In this document: piece after piece, positions 44,859 to 54,161 of the stretch | Layout of the letters: each line of letters starts with the position of its first letter | Position numbering within the stretch: the stretch's first letter is position 1 | Notes under the pieces: model-generated | The model's input: the letters and a program-made list of their open reading frames with translations, nothing else | Databases searched by the model: none | Told to the model about the DNA's origin: nothing | Translations under genes and position numbers: made by a program | Source: Pseudomonas fildesensis | GTDB lineage: Bacteria; Pseudomonadota; Gammaproteobacteria; Pseudomonadales; Pseudomonadaceae | NCBI RefSeq assembly: GCF_001050345.1 | Contig: NZ_LFMW01000002.1 | Location: 124,001-188,000 of the forward strand | Direction of reading: 5' to 3' | DNA length: 64,000 bases

Positions 44859-45395
44859 ATGTCGACCTCAGCCCGCCTGATCCTTATCCTCTGCGCCGCG
44901 CTTATCAGCGCCTGCGCAAGCCGGCCGCCGCCCGCTCCCGTTGCGGTCAAGCCCAAGCCGGTGTTCAACTATTCCACTCAGAATTTCTCGCCTGCAGCCG
45001 AAGACGTGCTCTTCCGCGCGCTGGGCCTGGTCGGCACGCCTTATCGCTGGGGCGGCAACACGCCGGACTCAGGTTTTGATTGCAGCGGCCTGATCGGGTT
45101 TGTCTACCGCGACGCCGCCGGCATCTCGCTGCCGCGCACCACCCGCGAACTGATCGTAATGCGCGCCCAAGACGTCAGCGAAGCGAACCTGCAAACCGGT
45201 GACCTGCTGTTCTTTGCTACCGGTGGTGGCTCGCAGGTCAGCCACGCCGGGATCTACGTGGGCGAGGGCCGCTTCGTACATGCACCGCAAACCGGCGGTA
45301 CGGTGAAGCTGGATACCTTGTCCAAGGCGTATTGGCAGAATGCCTACCTGAGTGCCAAGCGTGTGTTGCCAGGGAGCCTGGCGCGCAACCCCTAG
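44859..45395 (+). CDS. NlpC/P60 (C40) peptidoglycan hydrolase lipoprotein, second of two
   Basis: 178 residues. Lipobox LISAC (Cys19), a short Pro-rich spacer (SRPPPAPVAVKPKPV), then a C40 peptidase domain with catalytic Cys75 (FDCSGLIGF), His129 (VSHAGIYVG) and His141 (FVHAPQTGG). It is a diverged copy of the gene upstream (shared LPR-T-REMI/REL blocks) with a shorter linker, so it may reach a different depth of the wall. The REP-like element at 45399 starts 4 bases after the stop. Confidence 0.9.
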   Translation: MSTSARLILILCAALISACASRPPPAPVAVKPKPVFNYSTQNFSPAAEDVLFRALGLVGTPYRWGGNTPDSGFDCSGLIGFVYRDAAGISLPRTTRELIVMRAQDVSEANLQTGDLLFFATGGGSQVSHAGIYVGEGRFVHAPQTGGTVKLDTLSKAYWQNAYLSAKRVLPGSLARNP

Positions 45396-45398
45396 GTT

Positions 45399-45513
45399 GC
45401 ATCGTTCGCGTACTCCGCGTGGGAATACATCCTGTGACGCTCTGCGTCACGACCTTTAAAGCGGACGCAGAGCGTCCCTGGCGGCATTCCCACGCAGAGC
45501 GTGGGAATGATCA
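45399..45513. repeat. Dispersed REP-like element, second family (copy 2)
   Basis: Starts GCATCGTTCGCGTACTCCGC and ends CACGCAGAGCGTGGGAATGA. Inner arms TGACGCTCTGCGTCA and GACGCAGAGCGTCCCTGG pair. Same family as 37787-37941. It separates the C40 gene from the convergent PQQ dehydrogenase gene. Confidence 0.82.
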
Positions 45514-45524
45514 CTGGTTGCTAC

Positions 45525-46838
45525 CTATTTAGCCGCCGAAACTCGCCACACCTTATTCCCCACATCATCCGCCACCAGCAAATCCCCCTGCTGATCAATC
45601 ACCACGCCCACCGGCCGGCCCATGGCTTTCTCATCTTTATCGAGGAACCCGGTCAGCACATCCACCGGTTGTCCTTTGGGCTGCCCACCCTCGAACGGTA
45701 CAAAAATCACCTTATAGCCACTGTGTGGCTTACGGTTCCATGAACCATGCTGGCCGATGAACGCGCCGTTGCTGAACGGCGCCGGGAGTTTGCTGCCCTC
45801 GGCGAACGTCAGGCCTAAAGAGGCGGTGTGAGGCCCCACCGCATAATCCGGGGCGATCGCCTTGGCGACCAGGTCCAGGTTTTGCGGATTGACGCGCACG
45901 TCTACATGTTGGCCGTAGTAACTGAATGGCCAGCCATAGAAAGCGCCGTCCGTGACCGATGTGATGTAGTCCGGCACAAGGTCGCTGCCGATTTCATCCC
46001 GCTCGTTAACCGCCGTCCACAGCTTGCCGCTCTGCGGTTCCCAGGCCATGCCGTTGGGGTTGCGCAGGCCGGAGGCGAAAATGCGGTGCTGGCCGCTGGC
46101 GCGGTCGACTTCCCAGATCGCCGCCCGCCCTTCTTCCGCTTCCAGGCCGTTTTCGCCGACATTGCTGTTGGAGCCTACGCTCACATACAGCTTGCTGCCG
46201 TCCTTGCTGGCCACCACGTTTTTCGTCCAGTGGTGGTTGATGCTGCCGCCCGGCAGGTCGACGACTTTGGTGCCGGCCTCCTTGATTGCGGTCTCGCCCG
46301 GTTGATAGGGGAAGCGCAACAGTTTGTCCGAGTCGGCCACGTACAAGTCATTGCCGACCAGGGTCATGCCAAAGGGCGAGTTGAGGTTTTCCAGGAATAC
46401 CGTGCGCGTCTCGGCGACGCCGTCGTGATCGGCATCGCGCAGCAAGGTGATGCGGTTCGGGCTGGGGACAGCGGCGCCGGCGCGACCCATGACTTTTTCC
46501 ATGACCCAGCCGCGAATGCCCCTGGAGTCATCCGGCTTGGGTGGCGCATTGGTTTCTGCCACCAGCACGTCGCCATTGGGCAATACATACAGCCAGCGCG
46601 GGTGATCCAGGCCTTCGGCGAATGCCACCACCTGAGTGCCGGCCGCCGCTGTCGGCTTGACGCCGTCGGGCCAGCCGATGGCCGGGGCGATGTTCACGGT
46701 GGGGATCAGGGTCTTGTTTGGCTCCGGCAGCTTGGGCGAAGGCCCCGTACCGTCGGAGACCTTTAAAGTAGAGCTTTCTCCGCAGGCGGCGAGGGTGCCT
46801 GCGAGCATGATCAGTAAGGCGAGTCTTGTTTTATGCAT
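45525..46838 (-). CDS. PQQ-type (L-sorbosone dehydrogenase family) sugar dehydrogenase, lipoprotein
   Basis: 437 residues. A signal peptide with lipobox TLAAC (Cys19) marks a lipoprotein. The six-bladed beta-propeller of the soluble PQQ glucose/sorbosone dehydrogenase family follows: [99 protein letters not shown]. It probably oxidises a sugar or aldose in the periplasm with PQQ and passes electrons to the chain; the exact substrate is open. It is divergent from the cob riboswitch. Confidence 0.83.
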   Translation of the reverse strand: MHKTRLALLIMLAGTLAACGESSTLKVSDGTGPSPKLPEPNKTLIPTVNIAPAIGWPDGVKPTAAAGTQVVAFAEGLDHPRWLYVLPNGDVLVAETNAPPKPDDSRGIRGWVMEKVMGRAGAAVPSPNRITLLRDADHDGVAETRTVFLENLNSPFGMTLVGNDLYVADSDKLLRFPYQPGETAIKEAGTKVVDLPGGSINHHWTKNVVASKDGSKLYVSVGSNSNVGENGLEAEEGRAAIWEVDRASGQHRIFASGLRNPNGMAWEPQSGKLWTAVNERDEIGSDLVPDYITSVTDGAFYGWPFSYYGQHVDVRVNPQNLDLVAKAIAPDYAVGPHTASLGLTFAEGSKLPAPFSNGAFIGQHGSWNRKPHSGYKVIFVPFEGGQPKGQPVDVLTGFLDKDEKAMGRPVGVVIDQQGDLLVADDVGNKVWRVSAAK

Positions 46839-46954
46839 GGTGTTCTCCTTAATACCTGTAAGGGTAGAGGCGGGCGGTAGTGCGATGGTTCAAGTACAAG
46901 TCCAGCTTTCATTGACGCTCCACCCCCAACCCACTAACCTTCGCGGCTTGTTCC

Positions 46955-47182
46955 AGGTGCTCTGTGACCGATGGTCGACGGAGTGAAACAGGGAAGCCGG
47001 TGAGTGAGCGCACTTGTACACAGTGCTGCCGCGATTCCGGCGCTGCCCCCGCAACGGTAAATGAGTCAACACGGTGCCTTTTGCCACTGTATCGCCAGCG
47101 ATATGGGAAGGCGCACCGTCGGCCAGTTCGCTCTCTCTACTGTGAGAGCAAGCGCCACTCATGAGCCCGGAGACCGGCCTGG
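46955..47182 (+). ncRNA. Cobalamin (AdoCbl) riboswitch upstream of cobO
   Basis: The conserved blocks occur in order: AGGTGCTCTGTGACC and AACAGGGAAGCCGGTG at the 5' side, CGCTGCCCCCGCAACGGTAA in the core, GCCACTG, GGGAAGGCG, and the B12 box AGCCCGGAGACCGGCC at the 3' side (about 47164-47179). It ends about 95 bases before the cobO start. On binding adenosylcobalamin it should shut off the cob operon by hiding the ribosome site or by termination. Boundaries are approximate by about 10 bases. Confidence 0.93.
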
Positions 47183-47275
47183 ATCATCCAACAGCATCAC
47201 GGTGGGCGATGCTTGGCTGTCTGTTTGTCCATTTTCCTGCCCGCCGTTTTTGTCCAGCCCCAACGGAGAGCTGCC

Positions 47276-47887
47276 ATGACTGATTCCCCTGACCGCGACG
47301 AACGCCATCTGGCGCGCATGCTGCGCAAAAAAGCCGTGATCGACGAGCGTATCGCCAATTCCCCGAACGAGTGCGGCTTGCTGCTGGTGCTGACCGGCAA
47401 CGGCAAAGGCAAGAGCAGCTCTGCGTTTGGCATGCTGGCCCGGGCCATGGGCCACGGTATGCAGTGCGGCGTGGTGCAGTTCATCAAGGGGCGCCACAGC
47501 ACTGGCGAAGAGCTGTTTTTCCGCCGTTTCCCCGAGCAAGTGCGTTTCCACGTCATGGGCGAAGGCTTCACCTGGGAAACCCAGGACCGCCAGCGCGACA
47601 TCGCCGCCGCTGAAGCCGCCTGGGCGGTGTCTCGCGAACTGCTGCAAGATCCTTCCATCGGCATGGTAGTGCTGGATGAGCTGAACATTGCCCTCAAGCA
47701 CGGTTACCTCGACCTGGATCAGGTGCTCAGCGACCTGCAAGCCCGTCCGCCGATGCAGCACGTGGTGGTCACCGGTCGTGGCGCCAAGCCTGAATTGATT
47801 GAAATGGGCGACACCGTCACCGAAATGGGCATGCTCAAGCACGCGTTCCAGGCCGGTATCAAGGCACAGAAGGGCGTCGAACTTTGA
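47276..47887 (+). CDS. cobO: Cob(I)yrinic acid a,c-diamide adenosyltransferase
   Basis: 203 residues. The CobA/CobO-type P-loop is at residues 41-48 (TGNGKGKSSSAFG). Other marks are QFIKGRHSTGEELFF, VLDELNIALKHGYLD and VVTGRGAKPELIEMGD. It adds the adenosyl group of ATP to the cobalt of corrinoids. Start ATG 47276 follows GGAG. It heads the operon under the riboswitch. The stop overlaps the TTG start of cobB (TTGA). Confidence 0.95.
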   Translation: MTDSPDRDERHLARMLRKKAVIDERIANSPNECGLLLVLTGNGKGKSSSAFGMLARAMGHGMQCGVVQFIKGRHSTGEELFFRRFPEQVRFHVMGEGFTWETQDRQRDIAAAEAAWAVSRELLQDPSIGMVVLDELNIALKHGYLDLDQVLSDLQARPPMQHVVVTGRGAKPELIEMGDTVTEMGMLKHAFQAGIKAQKGVEL

Positions 47888-49275
47888 ACCCGCCCCGTCA
47901 CTGCCCGGCCGTCTTGATCGCCGCACCGGCGTCCGGCCAGGGCAAAACCACCGTCACCGCCGCGCTGGCCCGTTTGCACCGCAACCTGGGTCGCAAAGTG
48001 CGTGTGTTCAAATGTGGCCCGGACTTTCTGGACCCGATGATCCACGAGCGCGCCAGCGGTGCACCGGTGTATCAATTGGACATGTGGATGGTGGGCGAAC
48101 AGGAAAGTCGTCGCTTGCTGTGGGAAGCGGCGGGTGAGGCGGACCTGATCCTGATCGAAGGTGTGATGGGCCTGTTCGACGGCACGCCTTCCAGCGCCGA
48201 TCTGGCGCGGCACTTCGGCGTGCCCGTGCTGGGCGTGATTGACGGCACCGCCATGGCCCAAACCTTTGGCGCCCTGGCCTTGGGCCTGGCGCGCTATCAG
48301 CCGGACCTGCCGTTTGCCGGCGTGCTGGCCAACCGTGTCGGCACCCTGCGACACGCGCAGTTGCTTGAAGGCAGCCTCACCGAAGGCCTGCGCTGGTACG
48401 GGGCGCTGTCCCGTGAGACCGGCATCGAGTTGCCAAGCCGCCACCTCGGCCTGGTGCAAGCCATCGAACTGAATGACCTCGACGTGCGCCTGGACGCCGC
48501 CGCCCAAGCCCTGGGCAGCAGCTGCGAAGTCGCGTTACCACCGCCAGTGACGTTCGCCGCGCCGGAAGTGATCGAGGCCGAGCCGTTGCTCGCCGGTGTG
48601 CGCATTGCCATTGCCCGTGACGAAGCGTTCGCCTTCACCTATGGCGCCAGCCTTGATCTGCTAAGGGCGATGGGCGCTGAGTTGTCTTTCTTCTCGCCGA
48701 TTCACGATCGCGAATTGCCCGACGCCGACAGTCTCTATTTGCCCGGCGGTTATCCGGAACTGCATCACCAGGCGCTGTCGGAAAACACCCCGATGCTCGA
48801 CGCCATTCGCGCCCATCACGCTGCCGGCAAACCCCTGCTCGCCGAGTGTGGCGGCATGCTGTATTTGCTGGACTCGCTCACCGACGTCGACGGCACCCGT
48901 GCCGAATTGGTTGGTCTGCTGCAGGGCGATGCCGTCATGCAAAAGAAGCTGGCGGCCCTGGCGCTGCAAAGCGTCGAACTGCCTGAAGGCGTTTTGCGCG
49001 GGCACACCTATCACCATTCCCTGACCAGCACCGAATGGCAGCCGATTGCCCGAGGCCTGAGCCCCAATGGCGGGCGCGGTGCCGAGGCGGTGTACCGGCA
49101 GGGGCGGATGACCGCGTCGTACGTGCACTTTTACTTCCCGTCGAACCCAGCGGCCGTGGCTGCGCTGTTTGCGCCCGACCGGGAGACCGCTATCGCTGGC
49201 AAGCCAGTTCCTACAGTTGACCGAGTTGAAACCCAATCCAATGTAGGAGCTGGCTTGCCAGCGATGAGGCCATGA
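47884..49275 (+). CDS. cobB: Cobyrinate a,c-diamide synthase, with repeat-derived C-terminal tail
   Basis: 463 residues. ATPase domain with P-loop APASGQGKTT at about 14-23; glutamine amidotransferase domain with nucleophile Cys322 (LLAECGGMLYLLDSL) and His in GHTYHHS. It amidates cobyrinate side chains a and c using glutamine and ATP. The start is TTG 47884, overlapping the cobO stop. The last about 27 residues (from 49192: AIAGKPVPTVDRVETQSNVG) are translated from a REPIN and are absent from the family pattern. The stop overlaps bluB's ATG (ATGA). Confidence 0.93.
   Translation: MNPPRHCPAVLIAAPASGQGKTTVTAALARLHRNLGRKVRVFKCGPDFLDPMIHERASGAPVYQLDMWMVGEQESRRLLWEAAGEADLILIEGVMGLFDGTPSSADLARHFGVPVLGVIDGTAMAQTFGALALGLARYQPDLPFAGVLANRVGTLRHAQLLEGSLTEGLRWYGALSRETGIELPSRHLGLVQAIELNDLDVRLDAAAQALGSSCEVALPPPVTFAAPEVIEAEPLLAGVRIAIARDEAFAFTYGASLDLLRAMGAELSFFSPIHDRELPDADSLYLPGGYPELHHQALSENTPMLDAIRAHHAAGKPLLAECGGMLYLLDSLTDVDGTRAELVGLLQGDAVMQKKLAALALQSVELPEGVLRGHTYHHSLTSTEWQPIARGLSPNGGRGAEAVYRQGRMTASYVHFYFPSNPAAVAALFAPDRETAIAGKPVPTVDRVETQSNVGAGLPAMRP
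49192..49265. repeat. REPIN inside the 3' end of cobB
   Basis: ATCGCTGGCAAGCCAGTTCC (49192 on) pairs with GGAGCTGGCTTGCCAGCGAT (ending 49265), one mismatch over 24 bases, with a 26-base loop. The repeat is wholly coding: it supplies the end of cobB, and the ATGAGG next to it lies just before the bluB ATG at 49272. Confidence 0.88.
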
Positions 49276-49922
49276 CCGACAACGCCTTTCCCGAAGCCGA
49301 CCGTCAGGCCGTCTACCGCGCCATCGCCGAACGCCGCGACATGCGCCACTTCAGCGGCGGCAGCGTCGCCCCTGAACTGCTGCACCGCTTGCTCCAGGCC
49401 GCGCACCAGGCACCCAGCGTCGGCTTGATGCAGCCGTGGCGCTTTATCCGCATCAGCGACCGTCACCTGCGTGGGCAGATTCAGCAATTGGTGGAAGAAG
49501 AGCGCATGCGCACCGCCGAGGCGTTGGGCGAGCGCTCCGACGACTTCATGAAACTCAAGGTCGAAGGCATCCACGACTGTGCCGAAGTGCTGGTGGCGGC
49601 GCTGATGGATGATCGCGAGCGCCACATCTTCGGGCGTCGCACCTTGCCGGAAATGGACATGGCCTCGCTGTCGTGCGCGATCCAGAATCTTTGGCTGGCC
49701 GCGCGGGTTGAAGGCCTGGGCATGGGCTGGGTTTCGCTGTTCGAACCCCAAGCCCTCGCCGACCTGCTGTGTTTACCGCCCGGCGCAAAACCCCTGGCGG
49801 TGTTGTGCCTGGGGCCAGTCACCGAGTTCTATCCGGCACCGATGTTGCAGCTCGAAGGCTGGACCGAACCGCGGCCGCTGAGTGACATGTTGTATGAGAA
49901 TGTGTGGGGAGTGAGTCAATGA
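49272..49922 (+). CDS. bluB: 5,6-dimethylbenzimidazole synthase
   Basis: 216 residues of the nitroreductase-like BluB family. Marks: [52 protein letters not shown] and [16 protein letters not shown]. It breaks down reduced FMN with oxygen to make the lower ligand base DMB of B12. Its presence means an oxygen-using route to true cobalamin. Coupled to cobB (ATGA) and to cbiB (ATGA). GAGG 5 bases before the ATG lies at the edge of the REPIN. Confidence 0.94.
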   Translation: MTDNAFPEADRQAVYRAIAERRDMRHFSGGSVAPELLHRLLQAAHQAPSVGLMQPWRFIRISDRHLRGQIQQLVEEERMRTAEALGERSDDFMKLKVEGIHDCAEVLVAALMDDRERHIFGRRTLPEMDMASLSCAIQNLWLAARVEGLGMGWVSLFEPQALADLLCLPPGAKPLAVLCLGPVTEFYPAPMLQLEGWTEPRPLSDMLYENVWGVSQ

Positions 49923-50827
49923 GTGTGGCCTTGCTGTGTGTCGCTGCGGTGGCGCTGGATGCGCTGCTGGGTGAACCCAGGCGCTGGCATCCGCTGGTAG
50001 CATTCGGCAATTTCGCCGGGCGCATCGAGCAACGTTTCAACAGCGGTGGCCGTGGCTGGCGCAGCCATGGCGTGACTGCGTGGGTTATCGCGGTGGTGCC
50101 GCTGACCCTGCTGGCCACCGCCTTGTCGTGGGCGCCGTATATCGGTTGGGTGCTGGAGATCCTGGCGCTGTACTGCGCCCTCGGCATGCGCAGCCTCGGC
50201 GAACACGTGATCCCGGTGGCCCAGGCGCTGCGCAGCGATGATTTGGATGAGGCGCGTAAACGCGTGAGCTACCTGGTCAGCCGTCAGACCAGCGAACTCG
50301 ACCACACCGAAGTTGCCCGTGCCGCTACCGAATCGGTGCTGGAAAACGGCAGTGACGCGGTGTTTGCCGCTCTGTTCTGGTTTGTAGTTGCCGGTGTGCC
50401 GGGAGTCGTGCTCTACCGCCTGAGCAACACCCTCGACGCCATGTGGGGTTATCGCAACGAGCGCTTTGAACGCTTCGGCTGGGCCGCGGCGAAAATCGAC
50501 GATGTACTGAACTATATTCCGGCACGCCTGGTGGCGTTGACCTACGCCGTGCTCGGCAAAACCCGGCTGGCCCTCAAATGCTGGCGTACCCAGGGCCCGA
50601 CCTGGGACAGCCCCAATGCCGGGCCGGTGATGGCTGCCGGCGCGGGTGCCTTGGGCGTTGAACTCGGCGGTGCAGCGATTTATCACGGTGAGGTGCACCA
50701 GCGCCCGCAACTGGGCGAAGGTCCGGCGGCGGATGCCGACTCTATCGACCGGGGCTGGCAACTGGTGCAGCGCGGCGTCTGGCTGTGGCTGCTGATCCTA
50801 TGTGCGGGGGCGCAATTTTATGCTTGA
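49919..50827 (+). CDS. cbiB: Adenosylcobinamide-phosphate synthase (CbiB)
   Basis: 302 residues with four to five membrane helices. Family marks: [60 protein letters not shown] and [20 protein letters not shown]. It joins the aminopropanol phosphate arm to adenosylcobyric acid at the inner membrane (named cobD in P. denitrificans). The ATG overlaps the bluB stop (ATGA). It ends 8 bases inside the next gene, so the chain of coupling continues. Confidence 0.94.
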   Translation: MSVALLCVAAVALDALLGEPRRWHPLVAFGNFAGRIEQRFNSGGRGWRSHGVTAWVIAVVPLTLLATALSWAPYIGWVLEILALYCALGMRSLGEHVIPVAQALRSDDLDEARKRVSYLVSRQTSELDHTEVARAATESVLENGSDAVFAALFWFVVAGVPGVVLYRLSNTLDAMWGYRNERFERFGWAAAKIDDVLNYIPARLVALTYAVLGKTRLALKCWRTQGPTWDSPNAGPVMAAGAGALGVELGGAAIYHGEVHQRPQLGEGPAADADSIDRGWQLVQRGVWLWLLILCAGAQFYA

Positions 50828-51809
50828 ACACGGTGGCCGGCTGCGCAAGGCGGCGATTGAGTACGGGATTGCCGAGGCCGATTGGCTCGACCTCTCCAGT
50901 GGTCTGGCGCCCTGGCCCTGGCCGGTCCCCGAGATCCCTCTGCGGGCCTGGGCGCGCTTGCCGGAAGCCGACGATGGCCTGGAACAGGCTGCGAGCGAGT
51001 ATTACGGCGCTGCGCACCTATTGCCGGTGCCGGGTTCCCAGGCTGCGATCCAATTGCTGCCGCGCCTGCGCCGGACCGGTAAGGTCGGCGTGCTGTCGCC
51101 CTGCTATGCCGAGCACGCCGAAGCTTGGCGCCGTGCCGGCTACGTGGTGCGCGAAGTGCAGGAGCAGGAGGTCGACTTCTTTCTCGACAGCCTCGATGTG
51201 CTGGTCGTGGTCAACCCGAATAATCCCACTGGCCTGAGCCTGCCCCCGCAACGCCTGCTCGACTGGCACGCGCGGCTCGCCCAGCGCGGCGGCTGGCTGG
51301 TGGTGGACGAAGCGTTTATGGACGTCACCCCGCAATTGAGCCTGGCGGGCCACGCCCATCAGGTAGGCCTGATCGTGCTGCGTTCGTTCGGTAAGTTTTT
51401 CGGCTTGGCCGGTGTTCGGCTCGGCTTTGTGCTGGCGGAACGCAAGCTGCTCAAGCTGCTGGCCGAACAGGTCGGCCCGTGGGCGGTCAGTGGGCCGACG
51501 CGAGTACTGGGCCAAGTGTGCCTGCGTGACAGCGCCGGGCATGTGCGGCAGAGAGAGCGCTGCATAGAAGCTGGCCAGCGCCTGTTCGCCCTGCTTGAAC
51601 GCCATGGTTTTCAACCGCAGGGCGGCTGTGCATTGTTTCAATGGCTGATCACCCCGCACGCCGGACGCCTCCACGAATTCATGGCCCAGCGCGGCATTCT
51701 GCTGCGCTTGTTTGTTCACGACAGCAGCCTGCGCTTTGGCCTGCCCGACACCGAGGCGGATTGGTCGCGCCTCGACGAGGCCCTGGTCGCCTATAAGGAA
51801 GCGTCATGA
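50820..51809 (+). CDS. cobD: Threonine-phosphate decarboxylase
   Basis: 329 residues of the PLP aminotransferase fold. [31 protein letters not shown] and the Schiff-base lysine in [17 protein letters not shown] (about residue 193) are seen. It makes (R)-1-amino-2-propanol phosphate, the linker used by CbiB (named cobC in P. denitrificans). The start ATG 50820 is inside the end of cbiB. The stop overlaps the cobQ ATG (ATGA). Confidence 0.93.
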   Translation: MLEHGGRLRKAAIEYGIAEADWLDLSSGLAPWPWPVPEIPLRAWARLPEADDGLEQAASEYYGAAHLLPVPGSQAAIQLLPRLRRTGKVGVLSPCYAEHAEAWRRAGYVVREVQEQEVDFFLDSLDVLVVVNPNNPTGLSLPPQRLLDWHARLAQRGGWLVVDEAFMDVTPQLSLAGHAHQVGLIVLRSFGKFFGLAGVRLGFVLAERKLLKLLAEQVGPWAVSGPTRVLGQVCLRDSAGHVRQRERCIEAGQRLFALLERHGFQPQGGCALFQWLITPHAGRLHEFMAQRGILLRLFVHDSSLRFGLPDTEADWSRLDEALVAYKEAS

Positions 51810-53257
51810 GTACGTTGATGGTGCAGGGCACCACTTCCGATGCCGGCAAAAGCACCCTGGTGACTGCACTGTGCCGCTGGCTGGTACGCCAGGGCGTGGC
51901 GGTCGTGCCATTCAAGCCGCAGAACATGGCTCTTAACAGCGCCGTAACCGCTGAAGGCGGCGAGATCGGCCGCGCCCAGGCGGTGCAGGCCCAGGCGGCC
52001 AACCTGGCACCCCACACCGACATGAACCCGGTGCTGCTCAAACCCAATAGCGACACCGGCTCCCAAGTGATCATCCACGGCCGCGCCGTGACCAGCATGA
52101 ACGCGGTGGCCTACCACGACTACAAAGCCATCGCGATGCAGGCGGTGCTGGCTTCCCACACGCGGCTGAGCGAAGCCTACCCGGTGGTTATGGTGGAAGG
52201 CGCCGGCTCCCCGGCGGAGATCAACCTGCGCGCCAATGACATCGCCAACATGGGCTTCGCCGAAGCGGTGGATTGCCCGGTGCTGCTGATCGCCGACATC
52301 AATCGCGGCGGCGTGTTTGCCCACCTGGTCGGCACCCTGGAATTGCTCTCGCCGAGTGAACAGGCGCGGGTCAAGGGGTTCATCATCAACCGGTTTCGTG
52401 GCGATATCGCGCTGCTGCAGCCGGGGCTGGATTGGCTGGAAGCGCGCACCGGCAAACCGGTGGTGGGCGTACTGCCCTACGTGATGGACCTGCACCTGGA
52501 AGCCGAAGACGGCATCGACCAGCGCCAGATCGACAAGGCGGCGCAGGTGCTCAAGGTGGTGGTGCCGGTATTGCCGCGCATCAGCAACCACACGGACTTT
52601 GACCCGCTGCGCCTGCATCCCCAGGTGGATTTGCAGTTTGTCGGGCCGGGCCAGCCGATTCCTGCCGCCGACCTGATTATCCTGCCAGGCTCGAAAAGCG
52701 TGCGCAGTGACCTGGCGTATCTGCGTGCCAATGGCTGGGACACCAGCGTGGCGCGGCACTTGCGCTACGGCGGCAAGGTGCTGGGGATTTGCGGTGGTTT
52801 GCAGATGCTCGGCGAGCAGGTGCACGACCCGCTGGGCCTGGAAGGGCCGGCCGGGTCCAGCGATGGCCTGGGGCTGCTCGCGTTCAGTACGACGCTGGAG
52901 GAGGAGAAGCAACTGCGCAATGTGCGGGGGCGGTTGTTGCTGGAGGATGCCGAGGTCAGCGGGTATGAGATTCATGCGGGGGTGACGTCCGGCGATGCCT
53001 TGTCGAAAGCCGCCGTGCTGTTGGATGACGGCCGCAGTGATGGTGCCCAGAGCGCCGACGGGCAGGTTCTTGGCACGTATCTGCATGGGCTGTTTGAGAC
53101 GCCGGCGGCGTGTAGTGCGTTGTTGCGCTGGGCGGGGTTGCAGGATGTGCAGGAGGTGGATTATCACGGCCTGCGCGAGCGTGATATCGAGCGGTTGGCG
53201 GATCTGGTGGAGAATCATCTGGATACTGATTTGTTGCGCACGCTGTGTGGGGTTTGA
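51806..53257 (+). CDS. cobQ: Cobyric acid synthase
   Basis: 483 residues. P-loop [12 protein letters not shown] at about 8-19; amidotransferase domain with nucleophile Cys329 ([12 protein letters not shown]) and the acid/base pair in the C-terminal [12 protein letters not shown]. It amidates side chains b, d, e and g of adenosylcobyrinate a,c-diamide. The ATG overlaps the cobD stop. After this gene the tight coupling breaks: 382 bases with a structured repeat separate it from cobU. Confidence 0.95.
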   Translation: MSTLMVQGTTSDAGKSTLVTALCRWLVRQGVAVVPFKPQNMALNSAVTAEGGEIGRAQAVQAQAANLAPHTDMNPVLLKPNSDTGSQVIIHGRAVTSMNAVAYHDYKAIAMQAVLASHTRLSEAYPVVMVEGAGSPAEINLRANDIANMGFAEAVDCPVLLIADINRGGVFAHLVGTLELLSPSEQARVKGFIINRFRGDIALLQPGLDWLEARTGKPVVGVLPYVMDLHLEAEDGIDQRQIDKAAQVLKVVVPVLPRISNHTDFDPLRLHPQVDLQFVGPGQPIPAADLIILPGSKSVRSDLAYLRANGWDTSVARHLRYGGKVLGICGGLQMLGEQVHDPLGLEGPAGSSDGLGLLAFSTTLEEEKQLRNVRGRLLLEDAEVSGYEIHAGVTSGDALSKAAVLLDDGRSDGAQSADGQVLGTYLHGLFETPAACSALLRWAGLQDVQEVDYHGLRERDIERLADLVENHLDTDLLRTLCGV

Positions 53258-53309
53258 CGGTGTGCACGCGAACCCGCTGTAGGGGCGATGGCTGGCTGTC
53301 GGTGTACAT

Positions 53310-53610
53310 ATCCGTTACTGCGGTAACGGCCACTTATGGTTTCGCTCTTACAGCGAGTCACTTTTGGAAAGACCCAAAAGTAACCAAAAGGTCTTCGCCC
53401 CACCACTCGGCACCTCGCTTAGGCTCGGTGTGCCCTCACTCCGGCATTAATCCGTGGGCCGCCGCGATGGGCCATCCTTGGCCCAGCGCGGCTAACCCGG
53501 CGTCCTGCCGGGTTGCCCACGGATTAATGCCTGCGTTCGGCCAGCGTGGTTTAACGGGGCGCTCAAGATCAAGATCAAAATCAACAGCCAGATCAAGATC
53601 AAAAGCTTTG
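53310..53610. repeat. Structured dispersed element in the cob operon
   Basis: In order: CTTTTGG-N5-CCAAAAG stem (about 53352-53371); a GGCAC...GTGTGCC pair (about 53409-53434); a 16-bp perfect outer stem GGCATTAATCCGTGGG/CCCACGGATTAATGCC (53443-53458 and 53516-53531) that encloses two hairpins, GGGCC/GGCCC (53469-53484) and AACCCGGC/GCCGGGTT (53494-53514); then about seven CAAGAT-like hexamers (53563-53608). No ORF. Similar sequences occur in many fluorescent Pseudomonas genomes, as I recall, so it is probably a repeated element. Confidence 0.6.
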
Positions 53611-53639
53611 TATCTGGTTGGGTTCAAAGGGCTTATTGC

Positions 53640-54161
53640 ATGCATCAGTTGATCTTGGGGGGTGCTCGTTCGGGCAAGAGCCGCCTTGCCGAAAAACTTG
53701 CCAGCGACAGTGGTTTGCCCGTCATTTATATCGCCACCAGTCAGGCGCTGGACGGTGAGATGAATGCGCGCGTCGCCCTGCATCGCGAGCGTCGCCCCGA
53801 CACTTGGGGGCTGATCGAAGAGCCCGTCGAGCTGGCCCGGGTGTTGCGCGAAAACGCTGCGCCTGACCGCTGCCTTCTGGTGGATTGCCTGACTCTCTGG
53901 CTTACCAACTTACTGATGCTTGAAGACCCGGAACGCCTGGCGTTTGAGCGCGAGCAACTGCTGGAAATCCTGGCCTCGTTGCCGGGTGAAATCATTTTTG
54001 TCAGCAACGAGACCGGTCTGGGTGTCGTGCCGCTGGGCGAATTGACTCGCCGCTATGTGGATGAAGCCGGTTGGCTGCATCAAGCCTTGGCCGAGCGGTG
54101 TCAGCGTGTTGTCCTGACGGTCGCCGGCCTGCCCCTGACTTTGAAAGGTATTGCGTTATGA
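53640..54161 (+). CDS. cobU: Adenosylcobinamide kinase / phosphate guanylyltransferase
   Basis: 173 residues, family length. P-loop [15 protein letters not shown] at about 6-20, then [20 protein letters not shown] (with the His-type guanylylation region), [14 protein letters not shown] and [17 protein letters not shown]. It phosphorylates adenosylcobinamide and attaches GMP (named cobP in P. denitrificans). It opens the second half of the cob operon, after the structured element. Stop overlaps cobT's ATG (ATGA). Confidence 0.95.
   Translation: MHQLILGGARSGKSRLAEKLASDSGLPVIYIATSQALDGEMNARVALHRERRPDTWGLIEEPVELARVLRENAAPDRCLLVDCLTLWLTNLLMLEDPERLAFEREQLLEILASLPGEIIFVSNETGLGVVPLGELTRRYVDEAGWLHQALAERCQRVVLTVAGLPLTLKGIAL

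Noticed and set aside
47884..47910. A later ATG or GTG as cobB start
   Set aside because: No good in-frame alternative keeps the P-loop distance; the TTG overlapping the cobO stop fits the coupled style of the operon.
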